Shown: positions 34,862 to 42,983 of the stretch, piece after piece
Position numbering within the stretch: position 1 is the first letter of the stretch
Layout: every line of letters starts with the position of its first letter
Assembly (NCBI GenBank): GCA_958428365.1
Contig: CAUAFT010000016.1
Span: 1 to 62,194, forward strand
DNA from: an uncultured Lachnospiraceae bacterium
GTDB lineage: Bacteria; Bacillota; Clostridia; Lachnospirales; Lachnospiraceae
Reading direction: 5' to 3'
Length of the DNA stretch: 62,194 nucleotides
The notes under the pieces: generated by a model
Databases searched by the model: none
Told to the model about the DNA's origin: nothing
The model's input: the letters and a program-made list of their open reading frames with translations, nothing else
Made by a program: the position numbers and the translations under genes

Positions 34862-34869
34862 AAAAACAC

Positions 34870-35580
34870 CTACTCTCCTAAATATGCCTTTTTAATTGAT
34901 TCGTCATTCATCAGTACCTTTGCATCGCCTTCCAGTACGATTTTTCCAGTCTCAAGTACATAGGCACGGTCGGCAATGGACAGGGCTTTCTTCGCATTCT
35001 GCTCCACTAAAAGCACCGTGGTTCCCTCTGCGGAAATCTCTTTGATGATGTTGAAGATCTCCTCCACAAAAATCGGAGACAGCCCCATGGACGGCTCATC
35101 CATGAGAATCATCCTCGGTTTGCTCATGAGTGCACGACCCATGGCGAGCATCTGCTGTTCTCCTCCTGAGAGTGTACCCGCAAGCTGATTTTTTCGTTCT
35201 TCGAGACGCGGGAAACTCTTATAGACTCTCTTTAAACTCTCTTCTATCTCGTTCTTATCTTTTCTCGTATAGGCTCCCAGCTTTAAGTTCTCCAATACGG
35301 AGAGCTGTGCAAAGACACGCCGTCCTTCCGGAACGTGCGCCATTCCCATGGATACGATTTTATGTCCCGGAACCTTCGTCAGTTCCGTTCCCTCGAACTG
35401 GATGCTGCCCGCCTTTGCACTCAGCATTCCTGTAATGGTCTGAAGCGTTGTGGTCTTACCCGCTCCATTGGCGCCGATCAGGGCGATAACTTCTCCTTCT
35501 TCTACCTGGAAGGAAATTCCCTTGATCGCCTGAATGACACCGTAGTATACTTCCAAATCTTTTACTTCAAGCATTGACAT
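34870..35580 (-). CDS. livF: Branched-chain amino acid ABC transporter ATPase LivF
   Basis: Peripheral ATPase of 236 residues; Walker A GANGAGKTT (about 36-44), signature LSGGEQQML and Walker B MILMDEPSMGL. The short length and VPEGRRVF segment are typical of LivF. It is the last gene of livHMGF, 12 bases after livG. AGGAGGGGATT precedes the ATG. Confidence 0.93.
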   Translation of the reverse strand: MSMLEVKDLEVYYGVIQAIKGISFQVEEGEVIALIGANGAGKTTTLQTITGMLSAKAGSIQFEGTELTKVPGHKIVSMGMAHVPEGRRVFAQLSVLENLKLGAYTRKDKNEIEESLKRVYKSFPRLEERKNQLAGTLSGGEQQMLAMGRALMSKPRMILMDEPSMGLSPIFVEEIFNIIKEISAEGTTVLLVEQNAKKALSIADRAYVLETGKIVLEGDAKVLMNDESIKKAYLGE

Positions 35581-35592
35581 TTGAATCCCCTC

Positions 35593-36351
35593 CTATTCTC
35601 CCAGATATGCCTTGATGACTTCCGGATCGTTCAGTACCTCGCTGGTAGCTCCCTGTGCAAGCACCTGTCCGAAGTTCAGTACGGTCAGTTCTTCACAGAT
35701 TCCGGAGACGAGCTTCATATCGTGTTCAATTAAGAGGATGGTCATGTCGAATTTATCTCTCACAAAACGAATCGTGTCCATCAGCTCTTTTGTCTCATTC
35801 GGGTTCATTCCCGCAGCCGGTTCATCCAGCAAAAGCAGCTTCGGGTCCGTTGCTAAAGCTCTTGCAATCTCCAGCTTTCTCTGCTTTCCATAAGGAAGGT
35901 TGGATGCCAATACCTCAGCTTCTTCCTGCAAGTCAAAGACTTCCAGCAGCTCCATCGCCTTTTCGTTCATCTCTTTTTCCACTTTATAGTAGGACGGAAG
36001 ACGCAGGATTCCACTGAAGGTGGAATAGGTCTTCTCATTGTGCAGACCAATCTTTACATTGTCCAGTACACTCTGCTGGTGGAAAAGACGGATGTTCTGG
36101 AAAGTTCTTGCAATTCCATGCTTATTAATCTCTATGGTTTTCTTTCCCGTGATATTCTCTTCATCCAAAAAGATGCTTCCGTCCGTAGGCTTATAGACCC
36201 CGGTAAGCATATTGAAGACCGTAGTTTTTCCCGCTCCATTCGGACCGATCAGTCCATAGAGCTGTCCTTTTTCAATTTTCAGATTAAAGTCATCTACAGC
36301 CCGAAGTCCTCCAAAGGAGATTCCAAGATTTTTCACTTCTAATAATGCCAT
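35593..36351 (-). CDS. livG: Branched-chain amino acid ABC transporter ATPase LivG
   Basis: ATPase of 252 residues; Walker A GPNGAGKTT (about 36-44), the LivG-typical GIARTFQNIRLF (about 79-90), Walker B LLLLDEPAAGMNP, and a His switch in LIEHDMKLV. It starts adjacent to the livM stop. Confidence 0.94.
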   Translation of the reverse strand: MALLEVKNLGISFGGLRAVDDFNLKIEKGQLYGLIGPNGAGKTTVFNMLTGVYKPTDGSIFLDEENITGKKTIEINKHGIARTFQNIRLFHQQSVLDNVKIGLHNEKTYSTFSGILRLPSYYKVEKEMNEKAMELLEVFDLQEEAEVLASNLPYGKQRKLEIARALATDPKLLLLDEPAAGMNPNETKELMDTIRFVRDKFDMTILLIEHDMKLVSGICEELTVLNFGQVLAQGATSEVLNDPEVIKAYLGE

Positions 36352-37431
36352 CTATGCTTCCTCCTTTGTCTTCTTGAATTTATTTTTCACACGTTCCCTG
36401 AATACCTTTGCTCCCGGCGCCCAGTTAAAGAGCATCATCGCAATTAACAGGATGGAATAGATCAGCATACGGTAGTCGCTGAGTCCTCGAAGCAGCTCCG
36501 GCAGTAAGGTCAGAATCACTGCCGCGATAATGGAACCGCGGATGTTTCCAATACCTCCCAGTACGACGAATACCAGGATCATAATGGACATGTTGTAACC
36601 GAAGTTCGCCGGCAATGCGGTCAGGGTTGAAAGGTTGTGAGCGTAAAGCACGCCGCCCGCTCCTGCGATTGCTGCCGAGATGGTAAAGCTCATGAGCTTG
36701 AACTTTGTCACATTGATTCCCACGGACTCTGCCGCGATCCGGTTGTCGCGGATCGCCATGATCGCACGGCCGCTTCTGGAGTTCACCAGATTATATACTA
36801 CGATCAAAGAAATCAGAATCAGGATCACGCCGATGGTAAAGGTGGACTGATGGGGTGTTCCGGTGATTCCCTTTGCTCCATTGATAATCATTTCTCCATC
36901 TAGATCCATGTTCAACGCCTCTGCGCTCTTAATGGAAAAATGGAATCCTTTGGAATCTCTTCCCACATAGAGTACATTCATGACGTTTTTAATAATCTCG
37001 CCAAAGGCAAGGGTTACGATCGCAAGGTAGTCGCCCCTAAGACGAAGAACCGGGATTCCGATCAAGAGTCCAAAAAGCGCCGCTGCCAGTGTTCCGATGA
37101 CCAATGCCAGCACGAACCGCAGGGTCGGATTCATAGCGGAATCCTCCATACATTTTGTAAAAAATGCGCTTGCGAATGCTCCCACGCACATAAATCCCGC
37201 ATGACCGATACTAAGCTCTCCCAAATAGCCGACACAGAGATTCAATCCGATGGCAACGATGGAATAAGTACAGAGCGGCACAAGAAGCCCCTGCATCAGA
37301 CTCGACATCGTTCCTGTTAATACCATAGCCTGGATAATGATATATACGATGATGACCATGGCATATGTAATAAAAGCATCTCTCGATGATTTTTTCATTT
37401 TCATAAAGTTCATCTTCTTCATTGCCGCCAC
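36352..37431 (-). CDS. livM: Branched-chain amino acid ABC transporter permease LivM
   Basis: Inner-membrane permease of 359 residues with about ten hydrophobic helices. The GYLGELSIGHAGFMCVGAF segment and the later conserved GGIGNIRGSIIAA region mark LivM. A basic N-terminal extension precedes the first helix; an ATG at residue 4, 7 or 10 could also be used. It is packed directly against livH and livG. Confidence 0.93.
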   Translation of the reverse strand: MAAMKKMNFMKMKKSSRDAFITYAMVIIVYIIIQAMVLTGTMSSLMQGLLVPLCTYSIVAIGLNLCVGYLGELSIGHAGFMCVGAFASAFFTKCMEDSAMNPTLRFVLALVIGTLAAALFGLLIGIPVLRLRGDYLAIVTLAFGEIIKNVMNVLYVGRDSKGFHFSIKSAEALNMDLDGEMIINGAKGITGTPHQSTFTIGVILILISLIVVYNLVNSRSGRAIMAIRDNRIAAESVGINVTKFKLMSFTISAAIAGAGGVLYAHNLSTLTALPANFGYNMSIMILVFVVLGGIGNIRGSIIAAVILTLLPELLRGLSDYRMLIYSILLIAMMLFNWAPGAKVFRERVKNKFKKTKEEA

Positions 37432-38313
37432 CTACACTTTCTCACGTACTGCCTTGCCTAAAATACCGGTAGGTTTCACAAGTAAGACAATGATTAAAAC
37501 TGCAAATACAATGGCGTCTGACAACTGGGAGGATATATAGGCTCTTCCCAGAATCTCAATGACACCCAGAAGGATTCCTCCGATAAAAGCTCCCGGAATG
37601 GAACCGATGCCGCCAAATACTGCCGCCGTAAAGGCTTTGATACCCGGCATTGCTCCCGTATACGGAGTCAGAGTCGGATACGCCGAGCAGAGCAGTACGC
37701 CCGCGATTGCCGCAAGCCCGGAACCGATGGCAAAGGTCAGGGAAATGGTTCCGTTGACATTCACGCCCATCAACTGTGCCGCATCCTTATCCTCGGAGAC
37801 TGCCAGCATTGCCTGGCCTGCCTTGGATTTTTTAATAAAGATCATCAGCGCAATCATAATGACAATACATGCCAGAACGGCTACCATCGTCACTCCTGAA
37901 ATAACAAGTTTTCCACCTGCTAACTTCAACGCCGGAAGGGAGACAACAGAAGTAAAGGACTTGGTGTCCGCTCCAAAAACCAACAGCGCCAGGTTCTGCA
38001 GGAGATAGCTGACTCCGATCGCCGTAATCAATACCGCCAGCGGCGTTGCCTTACGGAGAGGCTTGTAAGCGATTTTCTCAATCACCACTCCAAGGACGGT
38101 ACAGATTACGATGGCAGCAATCACGCTGGGAACCGGAGACATCCCCATTCCGCTCATCATCGTAAATACTACATAACATCCGATCATGATGACATCACCG
38201 TGGGCAAAGTTCAGCATTTTCGCGATACCGTATACCATCGTATAACCGAGGGCGATAATCGCATAGATACTGCCCAGACTGATGCCATTGATCAAATAGG
38301 ATATAAAACTCAT
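37432..38313 (-). CDS. livH: Branched-chain amino acid ABC transporter permease LivH
   Basis: Permease of 293 residues with eight or so helices and LivH-typical GYTMVYGIAKMLNFAHGD near 29-46. The ATG at 38313 follows AAGAGGTGTTC; the longer reading from 38364 adds a Lys/Arg stretch and lies on the attenuator side. It is the first gene of livHMGF after the livJ terminator. Confidence 0.93.
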   Translation of the reverse strand: MSFISYLINGISLGSIYAIIALGYTMVYGIAKMLNFAHGDVIMIGCYVVFTMMSGMGMSPVPSVIAAIVICTVLGVVIEKIAYKPLRKATPLAVLITAIGVSYLLQNLALLVFGADTKSFTSVVSLPALKLAGGKLVISGVTMVAVLACIVIMIALMIFIKKSKAGQAMLAVSEDKDAAQLMGVNVNGTISLTFAIGSGLAAIAGVLLCSAYPTLTPYTGAMPGIKAFTAAVFGGIGSIPGAFIGGILLGVIEILGRAYISSQLSDAIVFAVLIIVLLVKPTGILGKAVREKV

Positions 38314-38375
38314 AACTGAACACCTCTTTTGCTTTCTCTTTTTCATTCCAATGAAGTATACCATAAGCCGGCTTT

Positions 38376-38411
38376 AAAAACAAGAAAGGGGCTGCCTTTC
38401 GGCACGCCCCC
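38376..38411 (-). terminator. Intra-operon terminator between livJ and livH
   Basis: On the minus strand GGGGCGTGCC pairs with GGCAGCCCC around GAAA, followed by TTTCTTGTTTTT. Partial read-through would give more binding protein than permease, as is common for this transporter type. Confidence 0.78.
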
Positions 38412-38439
38412 ACATTGGTCTGTAACATGTAAGCCGGAC

Positions 38440-39591
38440 TTACATTCCTACATATTCACCATTCTGAATTACTACTGCTTTCGGGTCTTTGTTCACTTCA
38501 CCGCTGTCTAACCATGTCATTCCGGTTCCGGTTGTACCGTCGATGACGGTCTCACTCATTACACCCTTCATAGCATCGCAGATATCAGATGCACTCATAT
38601 CCGGTGTCACATCCGCTTTTTCCATCGCTGCTTTGATTGCATAGATTGCATCGTAAGCATCTGCCGCGAACTGGTTCGGTGTCTCACCATATTCTTCCTC
38701 GTATTTTTTCACGAAGTTCTGAGTAAGTTCATCCTCTGCATCTGCTGCAAATGGTGTTAAAAGCATAACGCCCTCTGCCAGCTTTGTATCGAAGTTCTCA
38801 ACTGCTAAAAGTCCGTCTAAACCGTCTCCGCCGAAGAATTTCGGTGTAAATCCCATCTGATCTGCCTGGGTTAAGATGATGGACGCCTCTGTGTAATAGA
38901 TTGGAAGGAATACAAGCTCTGCTCCTGCATCCTGTGCTTTTTTCAACTGAGTAGAGAAGTCTGTCTTGGAATCTGCTGTGAAGGCTTCTGCTGCCACCAC
39001 TTCAATTCCCTGATTCTTTGCTTCTTTTACGAAGTTCTCTTCGATACCGGAAGAGTATACGTCAGAGCTGTTGTAGATAATCGCTACCTTGGTTGCAATC
39101 TTGTTTTCACCGATATACTGCGCAGATTTTGTTCCCTGTGCCGGGTCTGTGAAGCATACCTGGTATACATTGTCGTTTGCAATAACATCTGTGGAAGATG
39201 CGGATGGCGTGATCTGGAACATATTGTCCGCTGCCGTCTTATCTGCAACTGCCACACAAGGTGTTGTGGTAACGGTTCCCATCAGAACCTGCATACCCCA
39301 GTCTTTTAAGGTGTTGTAAGCATTGACTGCTTTTTCTGCGTCACCCTGATCGTCCTGGAAATTGTATTCGATCTGCTTTCCGTTAATACCGCCGTCCTCA
39401 TTGATCTCATCCACTGCGATCTGTGCTGCGTTCATAACTGCTTTTCCGTAAATTGCCGCGTCACCTGTGGTAGGTCCGATTCCGCCGATGTAGAACTTGT
39501 CCGCATCTTTCTTCGCTTCCTGGGAACCGCATCCGGCAAAACATCCAACTGCCATAGCAAGTACTAAAAATATACTTACCGCTTTTTTCAT
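38440..39591 (-). CDS. livJ: Branched-chain amino acid ABC transporter substrate-binding lipoprotein
   Basis: Lipoprotein of 383 residues. The signal sequence has a lipobox-like CFAGC near residue 21, followed by a type I periplasmic-binding fold: IGGIGPTTGDAAIYGK, GGINGKQIEYNFQDDQG, and FAADAYDAIYAIKAA. It delivers Leu, Ile, Val or related ligands to LivHMGF; exact specificity is unknown. It has its own promoter and a terminator before livH. Confidence 0.92.
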   Translation of the reverse strand: MKKAVSIFLVLAMAVGCFAGCGSQEAKKDADKFYIGGIGPTTGDAAIYGKAVMNAAQIAVDEINEDGGINGKQIEYNFQDDQGDAEKAVNAYNTLKDWGMQVLMGTVTTTPCVAVADKTAADNMFQITPSASSTDVIANDNVYQVCFTDPAQGTKSAQYIGENKIATKVAIIYNSSDVYSSGIEENFVKEAKNQGIEVVAAEAFTADSKTDFSTQLKKAQDAGAELVFLPIYYTEASIILTQADQMGFTPKFFGGDGLDGLLAVENFDTKLAEGVMLLTPFAADAEDELTQNFVKKYEEEYGETPNQFAADAYDAIYAIKAAMEKADVTPDMSASDICDAMKGVMSETVIDGTTGTGMTWLDSGEVNKDPKAVVIQNGEYVGM

Positions 39592-39634
39592 AATAACTTC
39601 CTCCTTGTCCTCTGTTCACAGTTTCTTAACATAA

Positions 39635-39663
39635 ATATTATGCAATATAAAGTTCTATGTCAA
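39635..39663 (-). promoter_or_regulatory. Promoter of livJ
   Basis: On the minus strand TTGACA and TAATAT are separated by 17 bases. The leader to the livJ ATG is about 35 bases and contains AAGGAGGAAG. Confidence 0.65.
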
Positions 39664-39723
39664 TAAAAATTTTCAAAAAACAAAGAGAAAGACAGGGGAT
39701 ACGGCTTTATTTTTCCAGGAACT

Positions 39724-39978
39724 TTATTTTCCAAAATGGAAAAGTCCCTTTTTTTCATAGGGTTCGCTGTGAATGGAGGTCACCTCATAACCTGTGGGAG
39801 CTATCGCCTCTTTGATCCTCTCCTGGTACAATTCTTCTTCGGAGATTACGACCGTCTCTTTCTTCTTATGAGAAGAGCTGACTTTCTTCACCTCGAACGC
39901 CCCGCGGATCACATCATTGACGTGCGCCTCGCACATCTGGCATGACATCCCGTTGATACCAACTGTTGTTTTAATCAT
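39724..39978 (-). CDS. HMA-domain copper-binding protein
   Basis: Small cytosolic protein of 84 residues with a heavy-metal-associated motif GMSCQMCEAHV (about 10-20). Unlike a standard CopZ it has a basic HKKKE insertion and a longer C-terminus. AAAGGAAGGATCAA lies before the ATG. It is the last gene of the copper unit, 34 bases after copA. It probably carries Cu(I), but the unusual loop means it could serve another role. Confidence 0.85.
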   Translation of the reverse strand: MIKTTVGINGMSCQMCEAHVNDVIRGAFEVKKVSSSHKKKETVVISEEELYQERIKEAIAPTGYEVTSIHSEPYEKKGLFHFGK

Positions 39979-40012
39979 TTGATCCTTCCTTTTTTTGTAT
40001 TGGACATCCGCT

Positions 40013-40222
40013 TTACTGAATGGCAGTTACCGGATAATCCTGTGCCTCCACTGCTGCCTTCAGAACATCGTCTGCAACCTCTGCATTTAGGGTCACCACA
40101 GCCGTTCCGGCTTCATGGCTGACCTCCGCCTCAGTTACTTCCGGCAGGGCTTCCAACGCCTTTTTCACCCTCGCCTCACAGTGTCCACACATCATTCCTT
40201 CAATCTTCATGGTCTTTGTCAT
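40013..40222 (-). CDS. copZ: Possible free CopZ chaperone from an internal start in copA
   Basis: Inside copA, AAGGAGGAAAAGACAATG on the minus strand gives an ideal ribosome binding site, spaced 8 bases from an in-frame ATG. The predicted 69-residue product is a complete HMA domain with MMCGHC, the normal length of CopZ. It would deliver Cu(I) to the N-terminal domain of CopA. Whether it is translated separately is inference. Confidence 0.5.
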   Translation of the reverse strand: MTKTMKIEGMMCGHCEARVKKALEALPEVTEAEVSHEAGTAVVTLNAEVADDVLKAAVEAQDYPVTAIQ

Positions 40223-42532
40223 TGTCTTTTCCTCCTTCATAGAAATGATTTTTCTTTTTTTGTCTCCTTTTGTACTGCGGATATTGAACAGATTCAGCCG
40301 CAGGGCATTTGTCACCACGCAGAAGCTGGACAGGCTCATGGCCGCCGCGCCAAACATCGGGTTTAACTTCCATCCCAGGATCGGAATGAACAGACCGGCC
40401 GCAAGAGGGATTCCGATCACATTATAACCAAACGCCCAGAAAAGGTTTTCATGGATATTCCGAAGTGTCGCCCGGCTTAGGCGGATCGCCGCCGGCACGT
40501 CGCTTAAACGACTCTTCATCAGCACGATATCCGCCGCGTCGATCGCTACGTCGGTACCGGCTCCGATGGCGATACCGATATCCGCTCTGGTCAGAGCAGG
40601 CGCATCGTTGATACCGTCTCCCACCATCGCCACCTTCCCCTTCTTTTTCAGGGAGCGGATGACGCTTTCTTTGCCATCCGGCAGAACACCGGCAATGACT
40701 TCATCCACACCTGCCTGACTTCCGATTGCCTTAGCGGTGCGTTCATTGTCTCCGGTGAGCATTACGACGTGGATTCCCATGTTCTGCATTTCTTTGACAG
40801 CCTGCGGACTGTCTTCCTTGATGACATCTGCCACGGCGATGACACCTGCCAGGGTTCCGTCTTTGCTGAAGAACAAAGGCGTCTTTCCTTCCTCTGCGAG
40901 ACGCTCGGCATGGGCTTTGATTTCCTCTGTTACCTCTGCCTGACTGCTGATAAATTCATAATTGCCTCCGCAAAGGGCGACACCGTTCCATACAGCCCTT
41001 AGACCATTCCCCGGCAGCGCCTGAAATTCAGAGACTTCTTCCGCAGAGAGATTTTCTTCCTCCGCCTTTTGCAGGATCGCCTTTGCCAGTGGATGCTCGC
41101 TCTTTCGTTCCAAAGCATACGCCAGTGTGAGAAGTTCGGTCTCACTGATGCCGGAAGCCGGGATAATGTCCGTTACCTTCGGTTCCCCGGAGGTGATGGT
41201 TCCGGTCTTATCCAAGGCAACGATCTGTACCTTCCCCGCCTCCTCCAAGGAAACTGCCGTCTTGAACAGGATCCCATTCTTAGCACCCATTCCATTGCCC
41301 ACCATAATGGCAACCGGGGTCGCCAGACCAAGAGCGCAGGGACAACTGATAACCAGAACCGAGATTCCCCGCGCCAGAGCAAAACCGATGCTCTCCCCGG
41401 CAAGGAGCCAGCCGATGATCGTCAGAACCGCTATTCCAATCACCGCCGGAACAAAGATTCCTGATACCTTGTCCGCAATCTTTGCAATCGGCGCCTTGGT
41501 TGCTGCTGCATCGCTGACCATCTGAATGATCTGGGAGAGGGTGGTATCCTCTCCTACCCTGGACGCCTGGCATTTGATAAAGCCGGATTGGTTCACCGTG
41601 GCGGCGGACACCTGATCTCCCGCCTCTTTATCCACCGGAATGCTCTCACCAGTGAGGGCGGATTCGTTCACGGCGCTGTTTCCCTCCAGCACGATCCCGT
41701 CCACCGGAATGTTTTCCCCCGGACGTACTACGAAAATATCTCCTTTTTTCACCTGTTCGATGGAGACCGTGGTCTCCACGCCGTCCTTTAAGATCACCGC
41801 CGTCTTTGGAGCCAGCTTCATCAGCCCTTTTAACGCGTCGGTGGTCTTTCCCTTGGAGCGGGCTTCCAGCATCTTGCCCACAGTGATCAGGGTCAGGATC
41901 ATCGCCGCAGACTCAAAATAAAATTCATGCATATAGGACATGACCGCTTCGGCATCTCCCCGCGCCTGGGCGTCGGTCATGGCAAAGAGGGCATAGGTAC
42001 TGTAGACAAATGCGGCGCTGCTTCCAAGAGCCACCAGGGTGTCCATGTTCGGCGCCTTATTCCACAGTCCCTTAAAACCGCTGATAAAAAACTTCTGATT
42101 GATGACCATAATAATGATAGTCAAAAGAAGCTGGGTCAACCCCATCGCCACATGATTATTTTCATAAAAAGCGGGAACCTTCCAATCCCACATCATATGT
42201 CCCATGGAAAAGTACATAAGCACCGCCAGAAATCCAACGGATGCCAGAAGTCTCCGCTTTAACACCGGAGTATCATGATCCTCCAATAGCTCCTCTTCCA
42301 TGGAAGCCGCCGCTGCGCCCTGATCGGAAGCTTCTGATTTTAATGACGCCCCGTAACCGGCATTCTGAACCGCGGTGATGATCTCCCTGGCTGAGGCAGT
42401 TCCCTCCACTCCCATGGAGTTGGTCAGAAGGCTCACCGAACAGGTTGTGACCCCCGGCACCTTCGACACTGCTTTTTCCACACGGGAGCTGCATGCCGCG
42501 CAGCTCATTCCCGTTACCATATATTGTTCCAT
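40013..42532 (-). CDS. copA: Copper-exporting P1B-type ATPase fused to a C-terminal CopZ-like domain
   Basis: Membrane Cu(I) exporter, 839 residues. N-terminal HMA domain with GMSCAACSS (8-16); eight helices; transport motif SCPCALG near 395; phosphorylation DKTGT near 436; SEHPLA and GDGINDAPA further on. After the last helix a second HMA domain follows (GMMCGHCEARV near 778). An internal ATG at 40222 with a perfect AAGGAGG 8 bases upstream could also make the last domain as a free 69-residue CopZ. The gene starts 9 bases after csoR; GGGGGTTGCG precedes the ATG. Confidence 0.93.
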   Translation of the reverse strand: MEQYMVTGMSCAACSSRVEKAVSKVPGVTTCSVSLLTNSMGVEGTASAREIITAVQNAGYGASLKSEASDQGAAAASMEEELLEDHDTPVLKRRLLASVGFLAVLMYFSMGHMMWDWKVPAFYENNHVAMGLTQLLLTIIIMVINQKFFISGFKGLWNKAPNMDTLVALGSSAAFVYSTYALFAMTDAQARGDAEAVMSYMHEFYFESAAMILTLITVGKMLEARSKGKTTDALKGLMKLAPKTAVILKDGVETTVSIEQVKKGDIFVVRPGENIPVDGIVLEGNSAVNESALTGESIPVDKEAGDQVSAATVNQSGFIKCQASRVGEDTTLSQIIQMVSDAAATKAPIAKIADKVSGIFVPAVIGIAVLTIIGWLLAGESIGFALARGISVLVISCPCALGLATPVAIMVGNGMGAKNGILFKTAVSLEEAGKVQIVALDKTGTITSGEPKVTDIIPASGISETELLTLAYALERKSEHPLAKAILQKAEEENLSAEEVSEFQALPGNGLRAVWNGVALCGGNYEFISSQAEVTEEIKAHAERLAEEGKTPLFFSKDGTLAGVIAVADVIKEDSPQAVKEMQNMGIHVVMLTGDNERTAKAIGSQAGVDEVIAGVLPDGKESVIRSLKKKGKVAMVGDGINDAPALTRADIGIAIGAGTDVAIDAADIVLMKSRLSDVPAAIRLSRATLRNIHENLFWAFGYNVIGIPLAAGLFIPILGWKLNPMFGAAAMSLSSFCVVTNALRLNLFNIRSTKGDKKRKIISMKEEKTMTKTMKIEGMMCGHCEARVKKALEALPEVTEAEVSHEAGTAVVTLNAEVADDVLKAAVEAQDYPVTAIQ

Positions 42533-42541
42533 CGCAACCCC

Positions 42542-42847
42542 CTATCTCATAAGTTTTTGTATAATAGTTACCAGTTCATCTGTGGTCTCATCCTTGCCTG
42601 CGCGGATATCCCTCACCACGCAGGTATTGATATGACGGGCAAGCAGGACCTTGTTGAAGCTGTTTAGCGCAGCGTTGGCAGCCGCCACCTGCGTGATGAT
42701 ATCGGTACAGTAAGCATCCCTCTCCAACATTCCTTTTATTCCCCGGATCTGACCCTCGATCCGGTTCAAACGGTTGATGAGATTCTTATACTCCTCCTCC
42801 GAACGGTGAGTCGTTCTGTTACAGCAGCAGTTCTTTTCTTCTTCCAT
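42542..42847 (-). CDS. csoR: CsoR-type copper-sensing repressor
   Basis: All-helical repressor of 101 residues. It contains the Cys-His-Cys copper ligands (DAYCTDIITQ, then ARHINTCVV) and the RLNRIEGQIRGIKGML N-terminal helix. Cys-rich KNCCCNR at the start is unusual and might add a metal site. The ATG at 42847 has AAGGAGG 7 bases upstream. Its own promoter holds two operator-like palindromes, so the repressor should control itself and copA. Confidence 0.92.
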   Translation of the reverse strand: MEEEKNCCCNRTTHRSEEEYKNLINRLNRIEGQIRGIKGMLERDAYCTDIITQVAAANAALNSFNKVLLARHINTCVVRDIRAGKDETTDELVTIIQKLMR

Positions 42848-42869
42848 TGCGAACCTCCTTATCGGCAAA

Positions 42870-42884
42870 TACCCCTAATGGGTA
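42870..42884. promoter_or_regulatory. CsoR operator, copy 2 (leader)
   Basis: TACCCCTAATGGGTA matches the TACCC-N-GGGTA pattern of CsoR operators. It lies between the transcript start and the csoR ribosome binding site. Confidence 0.65.
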
Positions 42885-42902
42885 TCTTGGTTTCTATTGC
42901 AT

Positions 42903-42931
42903 AGTATATACCCAATAGGGGTATTTGTCAA
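42903..42931 (-). promoter_or_regulatory. Promoter of csoR-copA with embedded CsoR operator
   Basis: On the minus strand TTGACA (42931-42926) and TATACT (42908-42903) are separated by exactly 17 bases. TACCCAATAGGGGTA (42909-42923) occupies almost the whole spacer. This is the classical layout of a copper-induced promoter. Confidence 0.8.
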
Positions 42932-42936
42932 TGGTA

Positions 42937-42965
42937 TAAAAAACCCCCGGATCACTCCGGGGGCT
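42937..42965 (-). terminator. Terminator of the opp operon
   Basis: On the minus strand CCCCCGGA pairs with TCCGGGGG around GTGA, followed by TTTTTTATA. It separates oppA from the copper promoter. Confidence 0.88.
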
Positions 42966-42983
42966 TCTGAAATTCAGAATGGA

